A DNA stretch of 64,000 nucleotides from Paenibacillus chondroitinus NBRC 15376 (GCF_004000765.1 NZ_BILW01000011.1:1-64000); one strand, 5' to 3'. Positions 43,886-53,657 are shown, numbered from the stretch's first letter. The notes: generated from the letters alone by a model not told the origin. Numbers and translations: made by a program.

Positions 43886-44491
43886 GTGAAACAGATGAAA
43901 TTCATGTATGATACTGTACTGTCCGGGCTATTTGCCCTTTATATCTACGTGGTGTTTAAAGTGATCTTGTTTAAGTTCGCTGTGGTTGACATCCCTTTCC
44001 TCTGGCATCAACTTCAGAGAAATCTCGGGAATCCGATCTATATCCGGCATCGCTTGCAAACGGCTAATTTCCGTCCATTCGAGTCCATCTCACACAATAT
44101 TCAAAGTTTATCCGGCCATGACGTGATCAATTTGTACGGAAATATTTTGATATTTGTTCCTTATGGCATTTTTCTGATGCTTCTGTCCAAAAAATCAAAG
44201 ATGTCAGTGGTCGGGGTCGTTTTCCGATCCTTTGCCTTAAGCTTGAGCTTGGAATGCTCGCAAGTTTTATTTGCTATCGGCAGCTTCGATGTCGATGATC
44301 TCATTTTAAATACATTCGGCGGGTTGTTGGGCTTCTGCGTATTCAAATTCATGTCAGCTGCTAGCGGCTTGATCCGGATCGGTTCCTTTCGTTTCTTTGC
44401 CGAAGAACAGAAGAACCAGCGCTCCGAATACGATAGCAATGAAGAAAATGGTAAATATCGAGGTAATGCTGTGATGTCGAGACACCAATAA
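43886..44491 (+). CDS. vanZ: VanZ family membrane protein
   Basis: A 201-residue protein with about four membrane spans. The family segment NLYGNILIFVPYGIFLMLL and the FDVDDLILNTFGGLLGF block near residue 132 are diagnostic; the ECSQ upstream is also conserved. VanZ proteins are linked to teicoplanin and lipoglycopeptide tolerance. It starts at GTG 34 bases after vanY. The last 45 residues are hydrophilic and are encoded antisense to the end of the convergent MFS gene, a 138-base overlap, so the tail may be an accidental extension. Confidence 0.9.
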   Translation: MKQMKFMYDTVLSGLFALYIYVVFKVILFKFAVVDIPFLWHQLQRNLGNPIYIRHRLQTANFRPFESISHNIQSLSGHDVINLYGNILIFVPYGIFLMLLSKKSKMSVVGVVFRSFALSLSLECSQVLFAIGSFDVDDLILNTFGGLLGFCVFKFMSAASGLIRIGSFRFFAEEQKNQRSEYDSNEENGKYRGNAVMSRHQ

Positions 44492-45580
44492 CCCAACAAG
44501 ATAAGGACCTATGATCCCTCCAACACGTCCAAAGGATGCGGCAAAACCGACGCCTGTCGAGCGGATACCAGTAGGGTATAGCTCGGGGGTATACGCATAC
44601 ATGGCTCCCCAAGCGCCAAGATTGAAAAAGGATAAGCTAATCCCTGCAGCGATCAGCATGGCTTCTGTACCGGCCGTACTGAACCAAATTGCGCTAAAAG
44701 CCGTTAACAGCAAGTAAGTGATGAGAACAAACTTACGGCCGAATTTTTCAATAAAATAAGCCGCTGTGAAATAGCCGGGAAGCTGCGCTAACGTCATGAT
44801 CAGCACGTATTGAAAACTTTTTACAAGACTAAAGCCCTTCAAAACCATGACGGATGGAAGCCACAGAAATATGCCGTAATAGGAGAAAACGACGACAAAC
44901 CAGAGAATCCAGAGCGTAATCGTTGATTTCCGGAAATTTGCCGACCAGACGGAGGAGGCACGTTCTTTGAGCGTTAAACGGCGATTTCGTTGCTCGTTAA
45001 ATCGCGGGGAATCTTGAATCGCTCTTCTTAGGTATAAGGCATATAAGGCCGGCAGCGCACCAATGAGAAATGCCGCTCTCCAACCATATGCAGGGATAAC
45101 AAAATAGGAAATCAAAGCCGCGATAATCCATCCGCATGCCCAAAAGCTTTCGAGCAGCACCACAGCCCGCCCCCTCTCTGTAGCGGAAAACGATTCGGAA
45201 ACAAGCGTAGAAGCTACGGGCAGCTCCCCGCCAAGACCGAATCCAGTGATAAAGCGTAGGATGCATAACATGATGAAACCTGTTGCTATAGCGGAGAGCC
45301 CGCTTGCGATAGAAAAAATCAGCAGTGTGACTAAAAGTACGGATCTACGACCATAGCGATCTGCACTTGCTCCGGCAACGGCCGCTCCTACAGCCATTCC
45401 TATTGAATTGATGGCTGCCAACAAGCCGATTTGCTGTGCTCCCAATTTCCAATCAACAGCCAAAGCGGCGACGATAAAGGAAATAATCCCTACATCCATG
45501 GCATCGAATAACCAGCTTATTCCCGCGCTGAAAAGTAATTTTCGTTTTGCCGGGTCTTGCAGCAATGTTGATTTACTCAT
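44354..45580 (-). CDS. MFS transporter, NaiP/sugar-porter-like
   Basis: A 408-residue 12-span MFS protein. GASADRYGRRSVLL is motif A, RFITGFGLGGELPVASTLVSE matches the sugar/aromatic-acid porter group, and AYTPELYPTGIRSTGVG is the second-half signature of that group. The niacin transporter NaiP of Bacillus has this layout, but the substrate here is unproven. Its 3' end overlaps vanZ tail-to-tail. Confidence 0.88.
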   Translation of the reverse strand: MSKSTLLQDPAKRKLLFSAGISWLFDAMDVGIISFIVAALAVDWKLGAQQIGLLAAINSIGMAVGAAVAGASADRYGRRSVLLVTLLIFSIASGLSAIATGFIMLCILRFITGFGLGGELPVASTLVSESFSATERGRAVVLLESFWACGWIIAALISYFVIPAYGWRAAFLIGALPALYALYLRRAIQDSPRFNEQRNRRLTLKERASSVWSANFRKSTITLWILWFVVVFSYYGIFLWLPSVMVLKGFSLVKSFQYVLIMTLAQLPGYFTAAYFIEKFGRKFVLITYLLLTAFSAIWFSTAGTEAMLIAAGISLSFFNLGAWGAMYAYTPELYPTGIRSTGVGFAASFGRVGGIIGPYLVGLLVSRHHSITSIFTIFFIAIVFGALVLLFFGKETKGTDPDQAASS

Positions 45581-45800
45581 GTTCGTATGCTACTCCCATC
45601 CTCAAACTGTTACCTCTATCTTCCACCTATATTCTGTTTTCATACATGAGAAAGGCTAAAGGAACGGTATGAATTCTTATGGGTAATTCTACCTATTACT
45701 TTTCTACTCTACAAGTCTATCAATTTCTCATTTGTTGGGATATAATGGGACACGTTCCGTATTATTGATGTCGCATGTATTTTACAGGAGGATGGTCAGG

Positions 45801-48257
45801 ATGGTTCCATTTCGTAAAGGGGTAGCTTCCCTGTTAGCGGCAGTATGGATAGCGGCGATTTCGCTGCCAATCGGGGCACAGGCAAGCAGCGATGCAGTCG
45901 CTTATCCGGATGTGCCGGCAGATTATTATGCAAGTCAAGAGATTGCTCAGCTCAAAGAGAAAGGTATCGTGGATGCCGAAGAAGACGGAGCTTTTCATCC
46001 GGACGATGCTGTTACACGCGGAGATGCCGCTAAATGGCTGAGCAAAGCGCTTAAGCTCAAAAAGCCTACATCGTTGAATGGCTTTACGGACGTTGCAGTA
46101 AACAGCCCTTATGCTGAAGCAGTCAACGCATTGAAAGAACAAAACATCGTGCAAGGCAGCGATGGCATGTACCAACCGGATGCGCTCCTGACGCGCGAAC
46201 AGATGGCAAGCTTGCTGGTGCGTGCTTTCCAATTAAAGGATAACGGCATCCAAGCATGGCTTAAGGATGAAGCAACGATCGGCAAAGCGCATCATGACGA
46301 TGTCTTGAAGTTAAAGCAAAATTTTATTACTGAGCAATTAACGTTTATGCCACAGGATCAGGTAACTCGCGCTCAGCTAGTCTTATTTTTATTCCGAACG
46401 ATTTCTCAAAAAGAAGAAACAGGGCAAGGTCCTGTTTCACTGGATGACTTTTTGCAACTGCCGAATAAAGCCCAGATGCGGTTATCGCCAGACAGTAAAT
46501 CCCTGGCTTACTTGCATCCATGGGAAAACCGCATGAACCTATATATCCAAAAGGTTGGTGACTCGGAAGGTACGAGAATCACTACTTCCAAAGATGAGAA
46601 TATTAATGGCATATATTGGATAACCGATAAAGTACTGATTTACAAGATGGATAAAGGCGGTACGGAAAACACACATATTCATGTTGTGAACGTTGACGGG
46701 TCGGGTGATAAAGACTTAACGCCATATACGAATGTAAAAGCTGAACTCCTGGATGTGCTGCCTTCCAAAAGCGAAAGTGACATTGAGTTATTGCTAACCA
46801 TGAATAAGCGAGATTCCAAAGTGATGGACGTTTATCGGGTTAATCTCAGCTCAGGGGATACGAATATGCAGGTTCAGAATCCTGGAAACGTCAAATTTTG
46901 GGTAACGGATAACTGGGGGAAGGTCCGTGCCGCAATAGCTGTAGACGGTGAAGCCACTAACCTTTTATACCGTGATAATGAAAACAAAGATTTTGATAAA
47001 ATTGATACGTTTGACCGCAAAGATACCTTTATTCCGGCTATGTTTACTTTCAATGACACGCAAATCTATGCTGTTTCCAATGTAGGGCGTGATAAGCAGG
47101 CACTCGTGAAATATGACCCGCTTACCAAGAAAGAGACGGAAGTCATTTATGTCAATGATGAGGTAGATCTCTCTAATTTTATCGTGTCCTATAAGAACAA
47201 ATCGATTGCAGCCGTCATCTATGAGACGGAAGACATGAAAATGCATGCGTTGGATCATGAATTTGAAGATTTGTTCCAAAAAATCGAGGATAGACTGCAA
47301 ACTCCCCATTGGGGCTTAATTGGATCGCCGGATAGGGATATATTACTGTTATACACATATAGCGATAAATCTTATGGCAGCTATTATCTCTATGACCGTA
47401 AAGCGCTTAAGATGGAGAAGATTGCAGACATCCAACCCACGTTTGATGAGAAAAAGATGGCGGATATGCAGCCGATTTCTTTTAAAAGCAGAGATGGACT
47501 TACGATCCATGGGTATTTAACGCTTCCCAAAGGTGGAGCGTCGACCCAATTGCCCGTTGTCGTCAATCCGCACGGTGGACCTTGGGCCCGTGATTCCTGG
47601 GATTTCAATATGGAAGCTCAACTACTTGCGAGTCAAGGGTATGCGGTCTTGCAGCTGAATTTCCGTGGGTCATCAGGCTACGGGAAAGCGTTCATGAACG
47701 CGGGAGATAAGCAGTGGGGCAAAAACATGCAAAACGACATCACGGACGGTGTGAATTGGCTGATTAAAAGGGGAACTGCTGATCCTGAGCGCATTGCCAT
47801 TTATGGAGCATCCTATGGTGGATACGCGACATTGGCAGGAATGACGTTTACGCCCGATTTGTATGCAGCGGGTGTGGATTTCGTAGGACCTTCCAATCTG
47901 ATTACTTTCTTGAACACGATTCCTCCGTACTGGTCCATGGATCGTTCGATGATGTATCAGCAGGTCGGTGACCCTGTCAAGGATAAGAAGCTGCTTGAAG
48001 CAGCATCGCCTGTCCTGCATGTCGACCAAATAAAAGCGCCGTTAATGATCGCACAAGGTGTTAATGATCCTAGAGTGAATAAAGCAGAATCGGATCAAAT
48101 GGTCGCCGCGCTGCGTAAATTAGATGTAGATGTCCCTTACATGCTCAAGAAAAATGAGGGTCATGGGTTTCAAAAACAGGAAAACGTACACGACTTTTAT
48201 GAAGCACTTATTCATTTCTTAAATAAAAACGTGAAAAACAAGAAAAAATCTGCGTAA
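45801..48257 (+). CDS. Cell-surface S9 peptidase with three SLH domains
   Basis: An 818-residue secreted protein. Signal peptide (1-30, SLPIGAQASS), then three SLH domains (about 35-190; YPDVPADYYASQEIAQLKEK, FTDVAVNSPYAEAVNALKEQ, third degenerate) that bind the cell wall polymer. A WD40-like beta-propeller spans about 215-510, and the C-terminal alpha/beta hydrolase carries the triad Ser671 (GASYGG), Asp756 (GVNDPR) and His788 (NEGHGF). It is an acylaminoacyl/dipeptidyl peptidase-type S9 enzyme placed outside the cell. I chose ATG 45801 with GGAGG 9 bases upstream; ATG 45792 abuts the site. Confidence 0.93.
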   Translation: MVPFRKGVASLLAAVWIAAISLPIGAQASSDAVAYPDVPADYYASQEIAQLKEKGIVDAEEDGAFHPDDAVTRGDAAKWLSKALKLKKPTSLNGFTDVAVNSPYAEAVNALKEQNIVQGSDGMYQPDALLTREQMASLLVRAFQLKDNGIQAWLKDEATIGKAHHDDVLKLKQNFITEQLTFMPQDQVTRAQLVLFLFRTISQKEETGQGPVSLDDFLQLPNKAQMRLSPDSKSLAYLHPWENRMNLYIQKVGDSEGTRITTSKDENINGIYWITDKVLIYKMDKGGTENTHIHVVNVDGSGDKDLTPYTNVKAELLDVLPSKSESDIELLLTMNKRDSKVMDVYRVNLSSGDTNMQVQNPGNVKFWVTDNWGKVRAAIAVDGEATNLLYRDNENKDFDKIDTFDRKDTFIPAMFTFNDTQIYAVSNVGRDKQALVKYDPLTKKETEVIYVNDEVDLSNFIVSYKNKSIAAVIYETEDMKMHALDHEFEDLFQKIEDRLQTPHWGLIGSPDRDILLLYTYSDKSYGSYYLYDRKALKMEKIADIQPTFDEKKMADMQPISFKSRDGLTIHGYLTLPKGGASTQLPVVVNPHGGPWARDSWDFNMEAQLLASQGYAVLQLNFRGSSGYGKAFMNAGDKQWGKNMQNDITDGVNWLIKRGTADPERIAIYGASYGGYATLAGMTFTPDLYAAGVDFVGPSNLITFLNTIPPYWSMDRSMMYQQVGDPVKDKKLLEAASPVLHVDQIKAPLMIAQGVNDPRVNKAESDQMVAALRKLDVDVPYMLKKNEGHGFQKQENVHDFYEALIHFLNKNVKNKKKSA

Positions 48258-48274
48258 TCATATATACATTTCTT

Positions 48275-48319
48275 AGTGCCAAGCACCTTGATTTTATGGG
48301 TTGCTTGGCACTTTTTTTA
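48275..48319. terminator. Bidirectional terminator
   Basis: AGTGCCAAGCA pairs with TGCTTGGCACT followed by seven T. It serves the S9 peptidase and the convergent lipoprotein gene. Confidence 0.8.
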
Positions 48320-48799
48320 AGGAATAACTTCAATAACTGATCGGTTTGTCTCAAACTCGTATTCCTTTAAATTTTCCCCTTCACCGATTGTGAACTTTGC
48401 AATTGCTGAAACCTCGTAGTAGCCGGAAGTGTCCAACTTATAGTTATAATCCTCTGTGGCTGGTTCTTGTATCTTTAAAGTACTTATTTCTCCGACACCC
48501 TTCATTCCAAAGGTATTCACTTGCTTTCCATTACTATTTTTAATTGAAAAGTAAAAAATACGTGCTGCATGACGAATCATTATCTGATTATCACCTAAGT
48601 TTAGCAAACTAGCTTTAATCGTGAACACTTCATTTAACTTTACTTGTTTAGGTACATCAATACTTACGGAATAAAGTTCTAGCTTTGCTGAAGAGAAAGA
48701 AGCATTCTTTCCCATGGTCTCCTTAGATGGTAAGGATGGATTGCAAGCTATACAGACAAAAAACAATAATAATAGTAAAAATCCAAACTTCCTCCTCAT
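48317..48799 (-). CDS. Lipoprotein, unknown function
   Basis: A 160-residue lipoprotein: MRRKFGFLLLLLFFVCIAC gives lipidated Cys19. The mature part looks like a single beta-sandwich (VPKQVKLNEVFTIKASLLNL, SGYYEVSAIAKFTIGEGENL), of the kind seen in BsuPI-like or CARDB-like surface domains. ATG 48799 has GGAGG 8 bases upstream, whereas the longer frame has no site. Confidence 0.8.
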   Translation of the reverse strand: MRRKFGFLLLLLFFVCIACNPSLPSKETMGKNASFSSAKLELYSVSIDVPKQVKLNEVFTIKASLLNLGDNQIMIRHAARIFYFSIKNSNGKQVNTFGMKGVGEISTLKIQEPATEDYNYKLDTSGYYEVSAIAKFTIGEGENLKEYEFETNRSVIEVIP

Positions 48800-48963
48800 A
48801 CATATCGCCTCCATAATTATTGAACGTATTGAAATTGGGAAATGTTTCAAGAAAATCAAGATCAAGTTTAGGTGGTTTTAAATTGTCTGATTTGCTGGAG
48901 AAGTAGGCGGATGATATGATTAGTGGATTAGAATAATTTGTTTATTTGTTATAGGAGGCTACC

Positions 48964-50757
48964 GTGGATAAAATATCAATCCCTGATTTATTTAGAAAAC
49001 TGGAAACAGAAGAAGTGCTGTTGCTCGATGTCCGTAGCAAGGAAACCGCTTCTGAATATACGCCAGAGCATAAAAACCTTCATCGCATTCACATTGAAAA
49101 AGGTGAAATTAACAACTGGTCAGAAAATACCGCAGCTGAACTTCAAAAAATCGCCCATGGCAAGACACTGTACGTAACTTGTTCAGGAGGCAACTCAGGA
49201 ACGAATTGCGCCATTTTGCTGCGCGAGAAGGGATTTGACGCGGTCACCGTCGATGGCGGAATGCGTGCTTGGCAGGCTGAACTGTCAAAAGATGAGGAGG
49301 CAAAGCAGCGCGGCTGGAATTTCGACAACAGTTATGCTCGTCTGCCTAAACTATTTTATAGCCGAATCAACCCGACACCTGTTCCTTCACCAGAAATTGT
49401 TATTTTCAACGATAGATTAGCTGCATCACTAGGTTTAGATACTCAAGAGCTCCAAGGTGCTGATGGCGCGGAGATTTTCGCAGGCAACCAAATCCCTGAA
49501 GGTGCTTCGCCACTTGCTCAAGCTTATGCGGGGCATCAATTTGGATATTTTAATATGTTAGGGGATGGTCGGACTAATCTGCTCGGTGAACATATTACTC
49601 CTCAAGGCATCCGAGTTGATATTCAGCTGAAGGGGGCAGGCCCTACCATTTACTCCCGAGGTGGAGATGGTCGGGCGGCACTTGGTCCGATGCTGCGTGA
49701 ATATATCATAAGTGAGGCGATGAGCGCATTAGGCATCCCAACAACCCGCAGTTTAGCGGTGGTTACGACAGGGGAAACCGTGTATCGTGAAACCGAGCAG
49801 CAGGGAGCAATTGTTACTCGCATAGCTGCTAGTCATATACGTGTTGGTACTTTTCAATTTGCCGCAAAATTCGGCACTCCTCAGGATCTTCGTGCGATGG
49901 CTGACTATACGTTGCAGAGGCATTTTGCCGAAGTTGCAGCAGATGAGAACCCCTACCTATCGCTGCTTAATGAAGTGATAAAACGCCAAGCTGATCTTAT
50001 CGCCAAATGGCAGCTTGTCGGGTTTATTCATGGCGTGATGAACACAGATAACATGGCGCTTAGCGGTGAAACGATCGATTATGGTCCTTGCGCTTTTATG
50101 GATGTGTATGACCCAGCTACAGTTTTCAGTTCCATTGACTCGCAAGGGCGCTATGCCTATGGCAACCAGCCGCGCATTGCGTCTTGGAATCTTGCAAGAT
50201 TTGCTGAAACTTTATTGCCTTTATTAAGTGAGAATGAAGAAGAGGCGATAAAAATTGCTGAAAATGCGCTTGCTCATTTTTCGGAACGGTATCATCGGAA
50301 TTGGTTGTCCGGAATGAGAGCGAAATTAGGGATTTTTAACGAAGAGGTTCAAGACGTTACGTTAATCGAAGAACTGCTCAGTATGATGCACAAATACGGG
50401 GAAGATTTCACGAACACGTTCCGTGCGTTAACCTTGGATAAACCTGAAGAGACATTCCTGTTCGGGACCGCGGAATTCGCTCAGTGGTATGAGCAATGGC
50501 AGGCAAGATTAGGCCGGCAGCAGGAGACGAAAGACTTGTCACAGCAGTTAATGCGCACCAGCAATCCTGCCATTATTCCACGCAATCATCGGGTAGAAGA
50601 AGCATTAGAAGCAGCAGTGAAACAAGGAGACTATAGTGTCATGAAGCGACTTCTTCAGGTGCTCTCCAATCCATTCGCGCATACAACCGAGCAATCGGAA
50701 TATTCCGCACTGCCGGCTCAAACTGCTCGTCCTTACCGGACTTATTGCGGAACCTAG
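48964..50757 (+). CDS. selO: Rhodanese-SelO fusion protein
   Basis: A 597-residue fusion. Residues 1-115 are a rhodanese domain ([14 protein letters not shown], active-site loop TCSGGNSG with Cys73). Residues 118-597 are SelO, a pseudokinase that AMPylates proteins: [60 protein letters not shown] with the metal-binding Asn and Asp372, and a conserved C-terminal Cys in TYCGT. GTG start with ATAGGAGG upstream. SelO is linked to redox homeostasis, so a sulfur-transfer domain in the same chain is functionally suggestive. Confidence 0.93.
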   Translation: MDKISIPDLFRKLETEEVLLLDVRSKETASEYTPEHKNLHRIHIEKGEINNWSENTAAELQKIAHGKTLYVTCSGGNSGTNCAILLREKGFDAVTVDGGMRAWQAELSKDEEAKQRGWNFDNSYARLPKLFYSRINPTPVPSPEIVIFNDRLAASLGLDTQELQGADGAEIFAGNQIPEGASPLAQAYAGHQFGYFNMLGDGRTNLLGEHITPQGIRVDIQLKGAGPTIYSRGGDGRAALGPMLREYIISEAMSALGIPTTRSLAVVTTGETVYRETEQQGAIVTRIAASHIRVGTFQFAAKFGTPQDLRAMADYTLQRHFAEVAADENPYLSLLNEVIKRQADLIAKWQLVGFIHGVMNTDNMALSGETIDYGPCAFMDVYDPATVFSSIDSQGRYAYGNQPRIASWNLARFAETLLPLLSENEEEAIKIAENALAHFSERYHRNWLSGMRAKLGIFNEEVQDVTLIEELLSMMHKYGEDFTNTFRALTLDKPEETFLFGTAEFAQWYEQWQARLGRQQETKDLSQQLMRTSNPAIIPRNHRVEEALEAAVKQGDYSVMKRLLQVLSNPFAHTTEQSEYSALPAQTARPYRTYCGT

Positions 50758-50787
50758 AATCGAATTGGATGACGTGAGGATAACAGC

Positions 50788-51297
50788 ATGGATAATCAAA
50801 TAACCATTCAAGCCTTGAAATACGGAAATGTTCCTCATTACCAATGGAACACAACGTTACTGGAAAAGACGGATTCTCATATTTTTGTTTTGGGCCAAAA
50901 GGGAAGACAGCTACATCATTATACGAAGCAAAAAGTGTTTACGATGGAGACTTGGACGATTGAATTTTTTTCATTTGATTCATGGTTCACGGTAAGTGCT
51001 GACATCGTCGGCGGCAAGGTCCGCCAGTATTATTGCAATATTAATCAACCTGCCAAGTTGGATGGGAATACAGTTTCCTTTATAGATTTAGATCTGGATT
51101 ATATTCAGATAAGCGGTGAATGGATGGTTGTTTATGAAGACGAATTTGCGAGCAATTCCGTCAAGTTTGCTTATCCCACCGATTTGATTCAGCAAGCTCG
51201 TCAGGAATTAGAGGGTTTAAAGGAGAGGGTTCGTCATAACCTGTTTCCTTTTGACGGCTCGCTAGCCAAGCACATCGCACGAGTCCCCATTGACTAG
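50788..51297 (+). CDS. DUF402 protein, nucleoside di/triphosphatase-like
   Basis: A 169-residue DUF402 protein. YYCNINQPAKLDGNTVSFID and LDLDYIQISGEWMVVYEDEF carry the Asp/Glu cluster that binds metal in Bacillus and Staphylococcus Ntdp-type enzymes. Family members hydrolyse nucleoside di- and triphosphates; some have been tied to other phosphohydrolase roles. It is 30 bases after selO, likely in the same operon. Confidence 0.85.
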   Translation: MDNQITIQALKYGNVPHYQWNTTLLEKTDSHIFVLGQKGRQLHHYTKQKVFTMETWTIEFFSFDSWFTVSADIVGGKVRQYYCNINQPAKLDGNTVSFIDLDLDYIQISGEWMVVYEDEFASNSVKFAYPTDLIQQARQELEGLKERVRHNLFPFDGSLAKHIARVPID

Positions 51298-51303
51298 AGT
51301 AGA

Positions 51304-51353
51304 AAAGAGGCTTTCCCAAAGGTCATGTAATGACCGTGGGAGAGCCTCTTTTT
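51304..51353. terminator. Bidirectional terminator
   Basis: AAAGAGGCT..CCCA..GGTCAT pairs with ATGACC..TGGG..AGCCTCTTT with small mismatches, then TTTT. Confidence 0.8.
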
Positions 51354-51369
51354 ATGAAGAATAACTCGC

Positions 51370-52857
51370 TTAGTGCACACTCACTTCACTAATTTCAACT
51401 TGAGAAGACTGCAATTCTTTGGGCGTGCGTTTCTTCTGAATGAGCACAATAATGGCTATAAGCGATAGCGCCATAAAGACGACAGATCCTGTGATGGAAG
51501 CTGCAGAGGCGTGAGCGAGTACATACCGAGCTTGGTCTTGTTGCGCTGCTTCTGCAAGCGGGTGAGTAACGGCTTCGCGGCTCGCTGAACCAAACACGGT
51601 AATCAAGATCGCCAGTCCCAAGGAAGCGCCTGTTTGATGAGCGACATTCACAAGACCGGAAGCTGCACCTGCGTCGCTGCGTTCAACACCGGCGATTCCG
51701 GATGATGTAAGGGGGATAAAAACGACCCCAGCACCAACTCCCAAAATCACTAATGGAATTGCGATATTTGGAAAATAGGAAGTATCTACGGTGATCCTGC
51801 TTAACCAAAACATCCCGATAAGAGCAAGGAATACGCCGCCGATCATCAATCTTGTGCCTCCAAAGCGTGATAGCAAACGAGGAACGGCGTAGACCATGCT
51901 AAACATGACGCCAGTCATTGGTAGAAAAGCAATACCGGCAACGAGCGCATTAAAGTTCGTTACACCTTGCAGGAATTGCGTTAGAAAAAAGAACATGGCA
52001 GACATGCCGCCTACAAACAGAAGTCGCGCTAAGTAAGCGCCAGAGCGTTCATGGCTTGCGAACAAGCGGAGCGGTGTAATCGGCTGTTCGGCTTTCTTTT
52101 CGATACGGATAAAGAGGGCTAACAGTACGATCCCAATTAGGAAGGATGCGATCGTCCCAACATTGCTCCAGCCGTTAGAGGCTGCGCGGACAAAGCCGTA
52201 TACGATGGAAGTCATTCCGACTGTTGAGGTGGCGGCGCCTGAGAAATCGAAGCGGCCGTTTAACCGCGGTGTTTCTTTGAGATAACGTGGAGCTAAAAGA
52301 ATAAGTGCGATACCAATAGGTACATTGATGAACATGCCTAAGCGCCAAGATATCAAATCTGTTAGAATGCCGCCGAGCACAAGCCCGACGCTCCCGCCTG
52401 CACCGGACACGGCGCTGTAGAGGGAGATAGCGCGCGTCCGCTCTTTGCCTTCCGGAAAGCTAACCATAAGAAGCGCAAGGGTGGATGGTGCAGCGAAAGC
52501 GGCGGCCAAGCCTTGAATCGAGCGAGCGATAAGCAGACTCTCAGCGGAATTGGCGAATCCGGCGATTAACGAAGCCAGCGTGAATACGGCGATGCCGGCC
52601 ATGAAGACGCGTCTGCGTCCTAAGAGATCGCCTGCTCTTGATCCGAGTAGCAGAAGTCCGCCAAAGGTTAATGAGTAAGCATTTTGCACCCAGGATAAAT
52701 CTGTTGCAGACAGGTGCAAGTTGCGTCCGATCTCCGGCAGCGAAGTAATCACAATCGAGCCGTCCAAAATAATCATAAGTTGGCATGCAAGTATAATGGC
52801 CAGAACGATCGGTGACGTGCTTGATCGTCCATTTAAAGCAGAAGCGGTTGAAGACAT
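51370..52857 (-). CDS. DHA2-family MFS multidrug exporter (14 spans)
   Basis: A 495-residue EmrB/QacA-type exporter. LDGSIVITSLPEIGRNLHLS is the span-1 motif D1, GSRAGDLLGRRRVFMAG is motif A, and GAGGSVGLVLGGILTDLISW is motif C of drug antiporters. The start at 52857 is set by AGGGAG; the longer frame has none. A divergent TetR gene and two identical-form dyads lie upstream, the standard layout for an inducible exporter. Confidence 0.92.
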   Translation of the reverse strand: MSSTASALNGRSSTSPIVLAIILACQLMIILDGSIVITSLPEIGRNLHLSATDLSWVQNAYSLTFGGLLLLGSRAGDLLGRRRVFMAGIAVFTLASLIAGFANSAESLLIARSIQGLAAAFAAPSTLALLMVSFPEGKERTRAISLYSAVSGAGGSVGLVLGGILTDLISWRLGMFINVPIGIALILLAPRYLKETPRLNGRFDFSGAATSTVGMTSIVYGFVRAASNGWSNVGTIASFLIGIVLLALFIRIEKKAEQPITPLRLFASHERSGAYLARLLFVGGMSAMFFFLTQFLQGVTNFNALVAGIAFLPMTGVMFSMVYAVPRLLSRFGGTRLMIGGVFLALIGMFWLSRITVDTSYFPNIAIPLVILGVGAGVVFIPLTSSGIAGVERSDAGAASGLVNVAHQTGASLGLAILITVFGSASREAVTHPLAEAAQQDQARYVLAHASAASITGSVVFMALSLIAIIVLIQKKRTPKELQSSQVEISEVSVH

Positions 52858-52879
52858 GTGTGTAATCTCCCTTTCATCT

Positions 52880-52897
52880 TTGGAGTGTTTGTTCCAA
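52880..52897. promoter_or_regulatory. Candidate TetR operator 1
   Basis: TTGGA-N8-TCCAA (TTGGAGTGTTTGTTCCAA), 23 bases before the exporter start. Confidence 0.65.
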
Positions 52898-52936
52898 CAC
52901 ATCATAAAGCCTGAGAAAGAAGAAGTCAACATATTT

Positions 52937-52954
52937 TTGGATTGAACATTCCAA
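52937..52954. promoter_or_regulatory. Candidate TetR operator 2
   Basis: TTGGA-N8-TCCAA (TTGGATTGAACATTCCAA), the same form as operator 1, centres 57 bases apart. Both lie between the exporter and the regulator gene. Confidence 0.65.
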
Positions 52955-53093
52955 ATGTATGAAGGATTCAGCAGAAATAGCGTCACTTCGCCGCATTTTT
53001 CTTGAAAATACCGTGAAATTACAGAATATACATTCCGAATACTTGACGTTCCCAGTTGTACATACTAAAGTTGAGGTTAACGAGGTGTGTATA

Positions 53094-53657
53094 ATGAGTA
53101 AACGAGAAGATATCTTGAATGCTACGTTGGATTTAATAGATGAAGAAGGGCTGCAGGCCGTTACTTTTGCGAAAATTATGAAAAGAGCGAATGTAGGCTC
53201 GGGTACTGTTTTTAACTATTTCAGCAATAAGGAAGAGCTCATCAATGAGCTGTATCGGGAATGTCGAATTCTTCTCGGTGATCACCTGATGATGGGCTAC
53301 GATGCGGAGTTAAGCTTGTATGAGCGCTTTAAATGCCTTCATACGAACAGAATTCGTTTCGCGGTGGAATTTCCCAAGCATTTCCGATTCATCGATGCGT
53401 ATTCGTATTCGCCTTGCATCAAACCTGAACTACGGAAATTGGAAGATGACAGCGTTTCTCGTGAAGCGATTCTGGCTCTGATTAGAGAAGGGCAGAGAAA
53501 TGGCGTCATACGGGAATTGGATGTGAATTTTTGCAATTCCATCACGTATGGGATTGTTTCGTCCATTGTCAAAGGCTACTATGTGAAGAAATTTGAGCTA
53601 ACGGATATCAAAATACAACAGACGATAGAGGCTTCTTGGAAAGCTATTTTAGTTTGA
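53094..53657 (+). CDS. TetR family regulator
   Basis: A 187-residue repressor with the N-terminal TetR helix-turn-helix (SKREDILNATLDLIDEEGLQ, VGSGTVFNYFSNKEELINEL) and a ligand-binding helical rest. It likely represses the divergent exporter and itself. I chose ATG 53094 (GAGGTG upstream, family-like start); the frame is open further upstream, across the operator region. Confidence 0.9.
   Translation: MSKREDILNATLDLIDEEGLQAVTFAKIMKRANVGSGTVFNYFSNKEELINELYRECRILLGDHLMMGYDAELSLYERFKCLHTNRIRFAVEFPKHFRFIDAYSYSPCIKPELRKLEDDSVSREAILALIREGQRNGVIRELDVNFCNSITYGIVSSIVKGYYVKKFELTDIKIQQTIEASWKAILV

Noticed and set aside
39896-44491. Complete vancomycin resistance operon
   Set aside because: No vanH, ligase or vanX gene is present; only regulatory and accessory-type genes are found.
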